Positions 16,183 through 25,152 are shown, numbered from the stretch's first letter. The stretch is DNA of 64,000 bases from Coprococcus_C hominis (GCF_020687505.1 NZ_JAJEQT010000010.1), one strand, 5' to 3'. Made by a program: numbers and translations. Notes: generated by a model from the letters alone, not told the origin.

Positions 16183-16947
16183 ATGAAAATATATACATGT
16201 AAAGACCGGTTGGAGGATATCATGACCTGCATCTATGATGCATGGGTGGAAGCCTTGCGGATTGGTCACAATCAGATACAAGTGAAGAAAGAACCGGTAT
16301 TTCAACAGACGATGTTTGACGAGTATATCCATGTGGACGGTGATGCCGAAAAGGCAGAGAAGGTGATCCGTTCGATTCGGAGAGATATCTCGGATGAGGC
16401 GTACCTGGATGTCTATTATGCAACACTCTCCGCGGAGGAAGATGCATTGCAGGCAATCTATAATTTCCTGCGGGTAGGATTTGCGGTTGGCTGCCGCGTG
16501 CTTGATTATTATACGAATCCGCATGTGATGCGGATATTGGAACTGCGGCGGAAGGTGGGAAATGAGAGCCATCATTTCCGGGAATTCGCGCGGTTTCAGT
16601 CGTTAAATGGGAAAGTCTATGTGTGCCATCTGGAACCGAAAAGCGATGTGATCATGCTGGTTGGCAGACATTTTGCAGATCGTATGCCGTCCGAATATTG
16701 GATGATCATTGATGATACAAGGAAGACTGCGTGCGTGCATCCAAAGGACGGGACGAATTACCTGCGCTATCTGACTGATGCGGAATTTAAGACGCTTCGG
16801 AAGACAGAAGAGTACGAGGATGAATATACCGATATGTGGAAGACATTTTTCCATGCGGTTGGAATCAAAGAGCGCGAGAATTATATCTGCCAGCGGAACC
16901 TCTTCCCGATCTGGAAGCGAAAACATGCGGTGGAATTCAAGGATTAG
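16183..16947 (+). CDS. TIGR03915 family putative DNA repair protein (DUF4130)
   Basis: A 254-residue protein matching the DUF4130/TIGR03915 family. It has the typical start YTCKDRLEDIMTCIYDAW, a central LRVGFAVGCRVLDYYTNPHV and the conserved RFQSLNGKVYVCHLEPKSDV. In some bacteria the same domain is fused to a uracil-DNA glycosylase-like domain, and it always travels with the radical SAM protein found directly upstream (9 bp gap). It is predicted to act with that enzyme on DNA lesions or modified bases; no catalytic mechanism is known. It shares the SOS-type promoter at 14501-14529. Confidence 0.85.
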   Translation: MKIYTCKDRLEDIMTCIYDAWVEALRIGHNQIQVKKEPVFQQTMFDEYIHVDGDAEKAEKVIRSIRRDISDEAYLDVYYATLSAEEDALQAIYNFLRVGFAVGCRVLDYYTNPHVMRILELRRKVGNESHHFREFARFQSLNGKVYVCHLEPKSDVIMLVGRHFADRMPSEYWMIIDDTRKTACVHPKDGTNYLRYLTDAEFKTLRKTEEYEDEYTDMWKTFFHAVGIKERENYICQRNLFPIWKRKHAVEFKD

Positions 16948-16990
16948 ATATGGTAGTATCTTGGTAGAAAAGACAGGAGGAACAGATACG

Positions 16991-17536
16991 ATGGCATACT
17001 TCTATTTTACAAGACATGGACAGACAATCTGGAATGTAGAGAATAAAATCTGTGGCGCGACGGATATTGCACTTACAGAACTTGGACATACACAGGCAAA
17101 GGAATTGGGCGAACGGATCAAGGCAGAAGGAATCCATATTGATAAGATTCTGTATTCGCCGCTGATGCGTGCGGCAGATACCGCAAAGCATATCGCGGAA
17201 GTGACCGGCGTTCCGGCAGAGGAAGAACTGCGATTGAAGGAGCAGAATTTTGGACGGTATGAGTCCACACCGCGAAATGGTGCGGAATTTTCCGTTGCAA
17301 AGGCGCAGTTTGTCAACAGTTATGATGGTGGGGAGTCCATGCTGAAGCTTTCCCAGAGAATCTATAATCTGCTGGATGATATTAAGAAGGAAGCGGAAAG
17401 TGATGGGACGGTGTACCTGTTGGTGGCGCATAACGGAATCTCCCGTATTATTGAGTCGTATTTCCGGGATATGACGAACGAGGAATTTGCAGCATTTGGG
17501 ATAAAGAATTGTGAGTTAAGAAAGTATGAATTTTAA
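16991..17536 (+). CDS. Histidine phosphatase family protein (phosphoglycerate mutase-like)
   Basis: A 181-residue enzyme of the histidine phosphatase superfamily. The phospho-His motif is TRHGQT at residues 7-12, the second catalytic region is LYSPLMRAADTAKHI, and the second His lies in YLLVAHNGISR near residue 143. It could be a cobalamin-pathway phosphatase (CobC-like), a phosphoglycerate mutase-like or a sugar phosphatase; sequence alone does not decide. The start at 16991 follows AGGAGG. The longer upstream reading frame overlaps the DUF4130 gene and is rejected. Confidence 0.85.
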   Translation: MAYFYFTRHGQTIWNVENKICGATDIALTELGHTQAKELGERIKAEGIHIDKILYSPLMRAADTAKHIAEVTGVPAEEELRLKEQNFGRYESTPRNGAEFSVAKAQFVNSYDGGESMLKLSQRIYNLLDDIKKEAESDGTVYLLVAHNGISRIIESYFRDMTNEEFAAFGIKNCELRKYEF

Positions 17537-17579
17537 AGGAATTAGTCGGGTGTTTTCAACAGAAAATGAAACATAATGA

Positions 17580-17741
17580 GACATATGGGGAGAAGATTTT
17601 ACACAGATTGGAGAAGATTTCGAGAAATTCCATACAGTACATACCGTTCAGATTGGAAATGCAACAGTCAAATTAATGAGTCAGAGACAGATCGTTGACT
17701 ATGCGGTTAAATGGATAGAAGAAAACAGAGGAAGATTATAG
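17580..17741 (+). pseudogene. C-terminal remnant of an unidentified protein
   Basis: An open stretch without a start codon reads DIWGEDFTQIGEDFEKFHTV near its beginning and VKLMSQRQIVDYAVKWIEEN near its end, finishing at TAG 17739-17741. The residue mix and the amphipathic end look like real protein, but there is no start or ribosome binding site and a stop precedes it at 17577. I do not recognise the parent family. Confidence 0.4.
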
Positions 17742-17766
17742 TGCATGTTGTTGAATGGAGAAGAAC

Positions 17767-18156
17767 ATGAAGCGAATCGGATATGCAATAGCAACTGTGA
17801 TTTTGCTATTGATTGAAGTGTTGATTGCGATATATGTGCATGATGCATTTGTAAGACCATATATTGGTGACGTGCTGGTTGTGGTTGTGATATATACGTT
17901 TATAAGAATATTTGTACCGGAGCGATGCAAACTGTTACCGCTGTATGTATTTATTTTTGCGGCACTGGTCGAGGCTTTGCAGATGTTCCATATTGTGGAA
18001 GCATTAGGCTGGCAGAAAAATCGTTTCTTAAGTATTCTGGTCGGTTCCGTATTTGATTGGAAAGATATCCTGTGTTATGCCGTTGGGTGTATATTGCTTG
18101 GCGTGTATGAGGTGTTGAAGCGAAAGAATGTAAAAGGGAGAACAAATGGCGTTTGA
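17767..18156 (+). CDS. DUF2809-like membrane protein
   Basis: A 129-residue membrane protein with four hydrophobic segments. The conserved elements of DUF2809 are visible: FVRPYIGDVLVVVVIYTFIR, the Glu-rich ALVEALQMFHIVEAL, and FDWKDILCYAVGC. The ATG at 17767 is chosen because TGGAGAAG precedes it; an in-frame ATG 12 bases upstream has no such site. The GyrI-like gene begins before its stop (overlap 18146-18156), so the two are co-translated. Function unknown. Confidence 0.75.
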   Translation: MKRIGYAIATVILLLIEVLIAIYVHDAFVRPYIGDVLVVVVIYTFIRIFVPERCKLLPLYVFIFAALVEALQMFHIVEALGWQKNRFLSILVGSVFDWKDILCYAVGCILLGVYEVLKRKNVKGRTNGV

Positions 18157-18778
18157 TTTTAAGAAGGAATACAAGGAATTTTATATGCCGAAGAACAAGC
18201 CGGAGATAGTGAATGTTCCAAAGGCAAACTATATTGCAGTAAGAGGAAAAGGCAATCCGAATGAAAAGGATGGTGCGTATCAGCAGGCGATTGGCGTTTT
18301 ATATGCAGTTGCATATACACTTAAGATGAGTTACAAGACGGATTACAAAATAGATGGATTCTTCGAATATGTTGTGCCACCGCTCGAAGGCTTTTGGTGG
18401 CAGGATGATGTTGATGGGATTGATTACTCGAATAAGGATGCATTTAATTGGATTTCCGTGATAAGACTTCCAGATTTTATTACGAAGAAGGATTTTGACT
18501 GGGCGGTAGAAACCGCTACAAAAAAGAAGAAACTGGATTGCTCGTCGGCAGAGTTTATCACGATAGAAGAAGGCTTATGCGTTCAGATTATGCATTTCGG
18601 AGCATTTGATGATGAACCGGCGACTGTTGAAATGATGGATACATATTTACAGGAAAATGGATATAAAAATGATCTGTCAAAAGATAGATTGCATCATGAA
18701 ATTTATCTTTCAGATGCAAGAAAAGTTGCTCCTGAAAAATGGAAAACGGTTATCCGGCATCCGATAAAGAGAATGTAA
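18146..18778 (+). CDS. GyrI-like small-molecule binding domain protein
   Basis: A 210-residue stand-alone GyrI-like (SOUL/BmrR effector-binding fold) protein. Features are VPKANYIAVRGKGNPNEKDG, YKIDGFFEYVVPPLEGFWW and the C-terminal LHHEIYLSDARKVAPEKWKT. Such proteins bind hydrophobic small molecules; some hydrolyse cyclopropanoid toxins. There is no DNA-binding domain. It overlaps the DUF2809 gene, with AGGGAG before the ATG. Confidence 0.8.
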   Translation: MAFDFKKEYKEFYMPKNKPEIVNVPKANYIAVRGKGNPNEKDGAYQQAIGVLYAVAYTLKMSYKTDYKIDGFFEYVVPPLEGFWWQDDVDGIDYSNKDAFNWISVIRLPDFITKKDFDWAVETATKKKKLDCSSAEFITIEEGLCVQIMHFGAFDDEPATVEMMDTYLQENGYKNDLSKDRLHHEIYLSDARKVAPEKWKTVIRHPIKRM

Positions 18779-18823
18779 TATGTAGATTATAAAAATTCAG
18801 AGGCTGAAAAACGTAATAAACGG

Positions 18824-19036
18824 GTGCGCATATGCAATTTAATTGCATTGTTATTGATAATGGCATACATGCTATTGAAAGATACAGGAATTTATGCGAA
18901 CAATCAAGTTATTAGAAATGGATTGAATTTTGCGCAGGGGTTAGCGGTAGGAATACTTTTTAGTGGGATTATAATGTCAAGCCGTTATGGTGCAAAAGTC
19001 AAGGCATTTAAGCAGAGATTGTTTAAGAAAAAATGA
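18824..19036 (+). CDS. Small two-helix membrane protein
   Basis: A 70-residue protein reading from a GTG codon, with two hydrophobic segments (about residues 5-18 and 36-52) and a basic end (KAFKQRLFKKK). This topology suits a small membrane protein with a cytoplasmic positive tail. The ribosome binding site is weak, so the true start is uncertain. Not recognised; it lies between the GyrI-like and acetyltransferase genes. Confidence 0.45.
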   Translation: MRICNLIALLLIMAYMLLKDTGIYANNQVIRNGLNFAQGLAVGILFSGIIMSSRYGAKVKAFKQRLFKKK

Positions 19037-19081
19037 TATAAGCATGAAATACATAAAAGGTCGGAATGATGGGAGAATATC

Positions 19082-19537
19082 ATGAAAATAGAGTATAGAA
19101 GACTGACAGAGAAAGAACTGAATACGTTTATTGATATGCGGATAAAGCAACTGAGAGAAGAAGGTGCTAAGGAGGATATTGATTTGGTACCTGCATTAAA
19201 GCAGTATTATATACGCCATATGGGAGATGGAACATTCGTGTCTTGGCTTGCTTTTGACGGGGATAGGATTATTGGAACGAGTGGGATATCTTTTGTAGAG
19301 AAACCGCCATATTTTGGCTGCCCAAGTGGAAAGATAGGGTTACTATCCAGCATGTTTACTGATCCGGACTACAGAAGAAAAAGTATCGCAAAAGAGCTGT
19401 TAACACGCGTTGTTCATGATGCAAAAGAATATGGCTGTGGAACAGTGCAGATCACAGCGTCAGATATGGGCGTTAAGTTATATTCGAACTTTGGATTTGT
19501 TCCGAATAAAAATTTTATGCAATATAAACTTTCGTGA
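19082..19537 (+). CDS. GNAT family N-acetyltransferase
   Basis: A 151-residue acetyltransferase using acetyl-CoA. The fold signature is clear: GLLSSMFTDPDYRRKSIAKELLTRVVHDAKEYG, in which the pyrophosphate-binding loop reads RRKSIAKEL (R/Q-x-x-G/A form, with Ser in place of the usual Gly), and a C-terminal LYSNFGFVPNKNFM. Substrate unknown. GGGAG precedes the ATG. Confidence 0.8.
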   Translation: MKIEYRRLTEKELNTFIDMRIKQLREEGAKEDIDLVPALKQYYIRHMGDGTFVSWLAFDGDRIIGTSGISFVEKPPYFGCPSGKIGLLSSMFTDPDYRRKSIAKELLTRVVHDAKEYGCGTVQITASDMGVKLYSNFGFVPNKNFMQYKLS

Positions 19538-19612
19538 TTCTAACCATTGTCAGTGAAAGTACAGAAAAATATATGAGTGTTAGGTGAGACCACTCATAAG
19601 GAAAGGATTATC

Positions 19613-20101
19613 ATGGATAAAACGATAAATGATTTTATTAATCTTTGGGTTGGAAAACGGCTTGAAGGGCTTAACTGCATATGTGAAATGCTGGATTTCT
19701 GTTTCAGCGATAATCTCGTATTGCATGGATTGGGATTGACTAGAATTTTTCTTAATGATGACTTGATAATAACAACGATGGATTACAATTCTTGGGATCA
19801 AGAAGAGAGCAAACATAATGATGAATGGTTCAATACAGATAAGTTTCGGAATCAGATAATTGGTGGAAAAGTGACAAGCATATCCATTAGTAAATCCAAT
19901 GATTTGTTCGTTGAAATGGATAACGGCGTGAGAATAGAATGCTATATTTCCAATGCTTATCCGCATTATGAAGAGGAATGTGAACAATGGCTTTTATTTG
20001 AACATACAGAGGATCATTCAGGAAGAATATTGACTGCATATAATAAAAGGCTGGAGAGTAACATTGGAAATAGCAGAGGGGACAAAGATGTGGTGGTATG
20101 A
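19613..20101 (+). CDS. Hypothetical protein, possible immunity-type
   Basis: A 162-residue acidic, soluble protein without membrane segments or recognisable catalytic motif. The start at 19613 follows GGAAAGGA. It overlaps the next gene by 14 bp, so the two are co-translated. Its lower G+C, acidic character and clustering with other small unrelated hypotheticals resemble orphan immunity genes of polymorphic toxins, but I see no toxin gene, so this is only a suggestion. Confidence 0.6.
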   Translation: MDKTINDFINLWVGKRLEGLNCICEMLDFCFSDNLVLHGLGLTRIFLNDDLIITTMDYNSWDQEESKHNDEWFNTDKFRNQIIGGKVTSISISKSNDLFVEMDNGVRIECYISNAYPHYEEECEQWLLFEHTEDHSGRILTAYNKRLESNIGNSRGDKDVVV

Positions 20102-20465
20102 AGATGTATCAAGAGCTGATTTTGAAGCGGTTAAAGATACGATAGAACAAATTATGCTTCAATTAGGTGCTTCAAAATACGAAATCCGTTTACCTTATGA
20201 GGTTAAAACAACAAGCTGTTCAGATGATTTTGAAGAAATGCATCGTTCTGAACGATCAGTATTTACATATAAAGGATTATTTTTCAGAGTGGATGAAGTC
20301 CTTTTTAGTAAAAAGCCCTTTATTGTAATAGAATGTGGGGATTTGGATGAGCTAATGAACAATATTATGGATGATGCAGAGCCTTTTCCATATGATTTAT
20401 CCTATGAAGAATTGTGTGACGAGGTGAAGTATTCTTTGGGAATCGAACCATATCCGCAAGAGTAA
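20088..20465 (+). CDS. Hypothetical acidic protein
   Basis: A 125-residue acidic protein beginning MWWYEDVSRADFEAVKDTI and ending GIEPYPQE. GAGGGG precedes the ATG at 20088, inside the end of the previous gene. It has a predicted alpha/beta make-up and no known motif. The overlap with the upstream gene means a shared transcript and perhaps a shared function. Not recognised. Confidence 0.6.
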   Translation: MWWYEDVSRADFEAVKDTIEQIMLQLGASKYEIRLPYEVKTTSCSDDFEEMHRSERSVFTYKGLFFRVDEVLFSKKPFIVIECGDLDELMNNIMDDAEPFPYDLSYEELCDEVKYSLGIEPYPQE

Positions 20466-20579
20466 AAGTTTATAATTTCTAAGAGGTGAAGTGTGACTTG
20501 CAGTTTGGTACACGGTTGATCAGATAGGAAAAACACAATAAATATAAAAATGCTTGACGACATAGTTCAATTCATTTAA

Positions 20580-20714
20580 TTTAAGATACAGGAGTATTCA
20601 AGTAAGGATTATGAGTCTGCAATCTATGATATTGTGAAGAAGCATGCTCCGGAATACGATGTGGATGCGATTACTATGGAAGTGCCGGAAGCACGGGAAA
20701 ACGAAAAAGTGTAA
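20580..20714 (+). pseudogene. C-terminal remnant of an unidentified protein
   Basis: An open stretch without a start codon reads EYSSKDYESAIYDIVKKHAP and DVDAITMEVPEARENEKV and ends at TAA 20712-20714. It follows a stop at 20577 and has no ribosome binding site. It looks like the tail of a lost gene. The rest of the 20466-20811 gap holds only the terminator at 20736-20770. Confidence 0.4.
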
Positions 20715-20735
20715 ATAGTTATGAGGTAAATAAAG

Positions 20736-20770
20736 GCAGGATAGATGATTGAAAGTCAACTGTCCTGCTT
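20736..20770 (+). terminator. Hairpin terminator
   Basis: GCAGGATAG pairs with CTGTCCTGC (one mismatch) and is followed by TTTCC. It closes the transcript of the small hypothetical genes. Confidence 0.55.
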
Positions 20771-20811
20771 TCCGTATATAACAGGTTATTGATGGATTAT
20801 GAGGATAAATA

Positions 20812-21321
20812 ATGGGAATATTTGATAAATTAAAAAGGAAAAGCAGTAGTTTAACAATTGAAAAAATTATAGCAACAGATTATAGTCAAAAGTATTTTGA
20901 TGAGTGTAAATATATATGGAAAAATTATGTTCCTAAAAGTGGACAGGCAGATAATTTACAGGGAGAGTTGTTAAGAGAAATAGAAGAACTTCGTTGTGAA
21001 GCGCAAGACGATGGTAATATAAATTGGGATGAAGATCATTCTTATTTCTGCAATTTTATTAGTAAGAAATTATTAGAACAGTCAATATTTTCGAACATAG
21101 AAAAAGAAGAAATAACGTTAATAATGTCTTATATAAAAGAGTGTGGTATGTATGCTCAAAAATTTAACAGCGGTATAATTCCAGAAAATGAGGTTGATAT
21201 TGATAAAATTGCTTATACAGATAATAATTTGTATGACATTATTTGTGATAAAATAGGGCAATTACAGAAAGAACATAATCTTCCAATACCATACGAAAAA
21301 AATGATACTATTAAAAGATAA
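20812..21321 (+). CDS. Hypothetical protein in an AT-rich stretch
   Basis: A 169-residue, mostly helical, acidic soluble protein starting MGIFDKLKRKSSSLTIEK. Codons are clearly more A/T-rich than in neighbouring housekeeping genes, which suggests a different origin. No motif is recognised. GAGGATAA lies before the ATG. Its size, acidity and context match the other immunity-like hypotheticals at 19613-20465, but no partner is visible. Confidence 0.6.
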   Translation: MGIFDKLKRKSSSLTIEKIIATDYSQKYFDECKYIWKNYVPKSGQADNLQGELLREIEELRCEAQDDGNINWDEDHSYFCNFISKKLLEQSIFSNIEKEEITLIMSYIKECGMYAQKFNSGIIPENEVDIDKIAYTDNNLYDIICDKIGQLQKEHNLPIPYEKNDTIKR

Positions 21322-21356
21322 CTTTCTGTTTGTATATTATTAGGGGTGAATTACAG

Positions 21357-22115
21357 ATGAAACCATATCATTTGATTTTGGATTTTACACATGTATATGA
21401 TGATGAAATATGTGCAGACAGAGAGCAATTTTCGTGGATTGACTGCTCGGATATTGAAGGCAGCGACCTGTATTGTTCGCCACAGGCAGAGCGGGAGATT
21501 TGCAGGAGAATAGAGCCGTATGGAGTGCATGGAATCCATTTTGTGGATTCTGGCAATTATCATTATGTTACAAAGATATTTACGGATCAAATTCATAGGC
21601 CATTTTCTTTGATTGTTTTCGATCATCATACAGATATGCAGCAACCGTTAATGGAAGGAATGATGAGCTGTGGCGATTGGGCGGGAATGGTTCTTGATCA
21701 GAATCCGGCATTGCAACAATTTATTTTGATCGGACCGGCGGAAGACGATATACGGCAGATTCGGACAAAGCACCCAGATAAGCTGATAACTTTTTCTGCA
21801 GAGGAAATCCGTAAAGGAGAAGGTGTGGAACGGTTAAAACGGATTCACGGCGGTGTACCGTTGTACATTTCAATCGACAAGGATGTGCTTTCTGAACAAT
21901 ACAGTGAAACAAATTGGAATCAGGGCGAACTGACGCTGGGGATGCTTGAACATATGCTTCAATATTTTCTGGAGCGGGCATCCGTATATGGTATAGATAT
22001 CTGCGGGGAATGCTCTACGGCGATTGCCCTGCCGGAATATTTTCAGGCAGAGGGTGTAAATGGTAAGACAAACGTAGAGCTGTTTCGATTTTTGCGTAGT
22101 TATTGTTGTAGTTGA
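21357..22115 (+). CDS. Arginase/agmatinase-fold family protein
   Basis: A 252-residue protein of the ureohydrolase fold. Two metal-binding motifs are visible: VFDHHTDMQ (about residue 90, the DxHxD-type cluster) and SIDKDVL (about residue 172, the DxD cluster), with GEC near residue 220. The N terminus carries FVDSGNYHYVTKI. The substrate is not clear: it is shorter and more divergent than true arginases and may belong to the uncharacterised arginase-like group. The start at 21357 follows AGGGGTG; an in-frame upstream ATG lacks a site. Confidence 0.7.
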   Translation: MKPYHLILDFTHVYDDEICADREQFSWIDCSDIEGSDLYCSPQAEREICRRIEPYGVHGIHFVDSGNYHYVTKIFTDQIHRPFSLIVFDHHTDMQQPLMEGMMSCGDWAGMVLDQNPALQQFILIGPAEDDIRQIRTKHPDKLITFSAEEIRKGEGVERLKRIHGGVPLYISIDKDVLSEQYSETNWNQGELTLGMLEHMLQYFLERASVYGIDICGECSTAIALPEYFQAEGVNGKTNVELFRFLRSYCCS

Positions 22116-22193
22116 GCTGGATACAAATGTGCGAAATACAAGAGCAAGAAATTTGTACTAGAGATTAGAGTATGAAGAGATAGGAACCGATAA

Positions 22194-23105
22194 ATGAAGC
22201 AAACCACACAGAAAACAGCATATTTCCACCTTCCCGGGCTATTTGAATTCTATGAGTTATACGAATTATTTCTGCCGTTATTTCGTAAGCATCGGGAATA
22301 CTTTTATGATTGGTGTGAGATTGGCTCCATCTATGGGGCACCTATAGATTGTATCTGGGGTGGCGGACGGATCGGAGGCGGAGATCACAGTGCGCAGGAA
22401 GTGCTGCATCTGATGCAGGAATATGGTATTTCCACGAGATTGACATTCAGTAATTCGTTGCTGCAGGAAGAACACTTATCTGACAAGAAATGCAACACAC
22501 TTTGCACGTTATTTGAAAAAGGTGGAACAGTGCAAAATGGAGTGATTGTGCATTCGGATTTATTACTGGCGTATCTGAAGAGGCAGTATCCGGGCTTGTA
22601 TCTTGTCTCATCGACCACAAAGGTTCTGACGGAGTTTGAACAGTTCCGGGATGAACTAAAGCGGGACGACTTTCGTTATGTAGTGCCTGATTTCCGGTTG
22701 AATAAACGGTTTGAAGATCTGCATACGTTGACGGATGAAGAAAAGGCGAAGGTTGAGTTTTTGTGCAATGAATGTTGCTGGTTTGGGTGCAAAGAACGGA
22801 AAGTATGTTATGAGGATGTGAGCCGGAAAGCACTTGGCATAAAAGCACCGGATCATCGATGCATGGCACCAGAGTCGGAACAGGGATACCGGTTCTCAAA
22901 GGCAATGTCGAATCCGGGATTTATTGGAGTTGATGCGATAAAAGACGTCTATCTGCCGATGGGATTTTCCAATTTCAAGATTGAAGGACGCGGATTAGGA
23001 AGTGCGTTGGTGTTGGAATTCCTGCTTTATTACATGACGAAGCCGGAGTATCAGATTCATGTGAGGGAAGCGATTTATCTGGATAATATGTTGGATCTGT
23101 TCTGA
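22194..23105 (+). CDS. Divergent U32-peptidase-like TIM-barrel protein
   Basis: A 303-residue protein. A cysteine cluster CNECCWFGCKERKVCY lies near residues 192-207, and the C terminus has GFSNFKIEGRGLGSALVLEF, which resembles the KIEGR segment of U32-type (UbiU/YegQ-like) proteins that hold a [4Fe-4S] cluster. The N-terminal part (DCIWGGGRIGGG, STRLTFSNSLLQ) fits barrel strands. It may therefore be an Fe-S protein acting in RNA or cofactor modification; that role is inference from the family. Confidence 0.5.
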   Translation: MKQTTQKTAYFHLPGLFEFYELYELFLPLFRKHREYFYDWCEIGSIYGAPIDCIWGGGRIGGGDHSAQEVLHLMQEYGISTRLTFSNSLLQEEHLSDKKCNTLCTLFEKGGTVQNGVIVHSDLLLAYLKRQYPGLYLVSSTTKVLTEFEQFRDELKRDDFRYVVPDFRLNKRFEDLHTLTDEEKAKVEFLCNECCWFGCKERKVCYEDVSRKALGIKAPDHRCMAPESEQGYRFSKAMSNPGFIGVDAIKDVYLPMGFSNFKIEGRGLGSALVLEFLLYYMTKPEYQIHVREAIYLDNMLDLF

Positions 23106-23151
23106 GGAGAAATGTGGAATAGAAGTTTCTGCATTATAAGGAGAAGCAAAT

Positions 23152-23265
23152 ATGAAATTAAGAAATATACTCATTGTCGTGAAAGACATAGCGCGTGCAA
23201 GAAAATATTATCACGACTTATTTGGACTGGATATGCTATTATTATGTTACTCTAATAGAAGTTAG
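23152..23265 (+). pseudogene. Truncated VOC (glyoxalase-like) protein
   Basis: A good ribosome binding site (AAGGAG) and ATG start a reading frame that matches the first strand and helix of a VOC-family protein (LIVVKDIARARKYYHDLFGL). It stops after 37 residues at TAG 23263-23265. A normal VOC protein has about 120 residues, so most of the gene is deleted. Confidence 0.7.
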
Positions 23266-23291
23266 CAGGAAATGAAGGGAGATAAAGAAGG

Positions 23292-23789
23292 ATGACAACA
23301 AATAATTATTCAATAATTTTCAGCAGCGTAACCGGTAATACAAAGAAACTGGCAGACACAATCCATGAAACGCTGCCTCAGGATATGTGTGATTATTTTG
23401 GCGGGAATGAATTACAGGTACCGGAATCTGATTTGCTGTATATCGGTTTTTGGACGGACAAAGGAAACGCAGATAATAAGACATTAGAATTGTTATCGAA
23501 ACTAAAAAATAAGAAGATTTTTTTGTTTGGAACAGCCGGCTTCGGTGGAAGCGACACATATTTTAACAAAATTCTTGGGCAGGTCAGACAATCTATTGAT
23601 TCCAGCAATGAAGTTATCGGAGCGTATATGTGTCAGGGAAAGATGCCGCAGTCTGTGCGTGACCGCTATATTAAAATGAAAGAGAATCCGGAACATCCGG
23701 CGAATCTTGATATGCTGATTGAGAATTTTGATCGTGCTTTATCCCACCCGGATGCGGATGATCTGGAAAGATTAAAAAAGACATTATGA
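23292..23789 (+). CDS. Flavodoxin family protein, BilS-like
   Basis: A 165-residue flavodoxin-fold protein. The FMN phosphate loop is SSVTGNTKKLADTI (residues 11-24), followed by LLYIGFWTDKGNAD and LFGTAGFGGSDTYF. These features resemble BilS, the flavodoxin that partners bilirubin reductase BilR in gut Clostridia, but no bilR is present nearby, so the name is tentative. It could be another electron-transfer flavodoxin. AGGGAG-type purines precede the ATG; a MATE exporter follows after 31 bp. Confidence 0.65.
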   Translation: MTTNNYSIIFSSVTGNTKKLADTIHETLPQDMCDYFGGNELQVPESDLLYIGFWTDKGNADNKTLELLSKLKNKKIFLFGTAGFGGSDTYFNKILGQVRQSIDSSNEVIGAYMCQGKMPQSVRDRYIKMKENPEHPANLDMLIENFDRALSHPDADDLERLKKTL

Positions 23790-23820
23790 ACAGACCGGGA
23801 AAGTTCAGGAGGAAACAATA

Positions 23821-25152
23821 ATGTCAAAAGATGAATATTTAATTACAGATGCGCCTTTGAAAGCGTTGACCGTATTTGCAATGCCTATGATTCTCGGCAG
23901 CTTCTTCCAGCAGGTATATAATATGGCCGATTCCATAATCGTTGGTCAGTTTGTTGGTTCCTCCGCGCTTGCGGCAGTTGGTGCCTGTGCAGCACTTACC
24001 AATGTTTTTATTTGTGTGGCATTGGGCGCCGGTGTAGGTGCCGGTGTGCTTGTAAGCCGTTATTTTGGTGCCAGAAATTATGGAAAAATGAAAACAATAG
24101 TATCAACATCGTTGATCAGTTTTTTAAGCTTGAGCATACTTCTGAGTGTCCTTGGATTTTGCTTTTCCGATTTGATGATGCGGTTATTACACACACCAGC
24201 GGATATACTGGATGATGCGGTGCTGTATCTGCGGGTCTATTTTATGGGATTTCCGTTTCTGTTTATGTATAACATTCTATCAACCATGTTTACTTCCATC
24301 GGGGAGTCAAAGATTCCGTTGGTGCTTTTGATCGTATCGTCGATATTGAATATTCTTATGGATCTTTGGCTGGTGGCCGGTCTGGGGCTGGGCGTGTTTG
24401 GTGCAGCTCTTGCGACTCTTATTGCACAAGGGATCTCCGCGGTGCTGTCCTTCCTGATTTTTATTCATCGGATGCGGCAGTATCAGAGCCCTTTTCGCTG
24501 GTTTGAACGGCAGGAGCTGTATTCCATGCTTCGTATTGCCGTTCCTTCGGTTCTCCAGCAGTCCACCGTGTCAATCGGTATGATGATTGTACAGGCAGTT
24601 GTAAATCCGTTCGGTACACAGGCACTTGCCGGCTATGCTGCGACGATGAGGGTAGAAAATGTTTTTTCACTGATATTTGTATCTATTGGCAATGCGGTGT
24701 CCCCATACGTTTCCCAGAATCTTGGTGCGAAGAAACCACAGCGTATCAAGAAGGGCTATCATGCTGCATTGGTGTTAGATGCGTGTTTTGCAATCCTTGC
24801 GTTTATCGTCATTGAAACACTGCATACGCAGATTTCCTCGTTGTTCCTGGGGAAAGACGGAACTGCTTTTGCATATCAGGTATCCGGGGATTATATGAGG
24901 TGGCTTGGGTATTTCTTTATCTTCATGGGTATCAAGATGGCGACAGATGGAGTCCTTCGGGGACTTGGAATCATGCGGCCGTTTCTGGTTGCCAATATGG
25001 TAAATCTTGCAATTCGTCTGGCAGTTGCTTTGATCTGTGCACCGAGGTTTGGAATCGCATTTGTCTGGCTTGCCGTACCTGCCGGCTGGCTAGCAAACTT
25101 TCTGATCTCTTATGTGGCGCTCAGAAAATCATGGCCGAAAATCCTGCACTGA
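23821..25152 (+). CDS. MATE family efflux transporter
   Basis: A 443-residue multidrug/toxin exporter with 12 hydrophobic segments in two homologous halves. Typical features are PMILGSFFQQVYNMADSIIV at the start of the first half and PSVLQQSTVSIGMMIVQAVV at the start of the second. It is driven by H+ or Na+; the substrate is unknown. AGGAGG precedes the ATG. It is probably co-transcribed with the flavodoxin gene upstream. Confidence 0.9.
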   Translation: MSKDEYLITDAPLKALTVFAMPMILGSFFQQVYNMADSIIVGQFVGSSALAAVGACAALTNVFICVALGAGVGAGVLVSRYFGARNYGKMKTIVSTSLISFLSLSILLSVLGFCFSDLMMRLLHTPADILDDAVLYLRVYFMGFPFLFMYNILSTMFTSIGESKIPLVLLIVSSILNILMDLWLVAGLGLGVFGAALATLIAQGISAVLSFLIFIHRMRQYQSPFRWFERQELYSMLRIAVPSVLQQSTVSIGMMIVQAVVNPFGTQALAGYAATMRVENVFSLIFVSIGNAVSPYVSQNLGAKKPQRIKKGYHAALVLDACFAILAFIVIETLHTQISSLFLGKDGTAFAYQVSGDYMRWLGYFFIFMGIKMATDGVLRGLGIMRPFLVANMVNLAIRLAVALICAPRFGIAFVWLAVPAGWLANFLISYVALRKSWPKILH

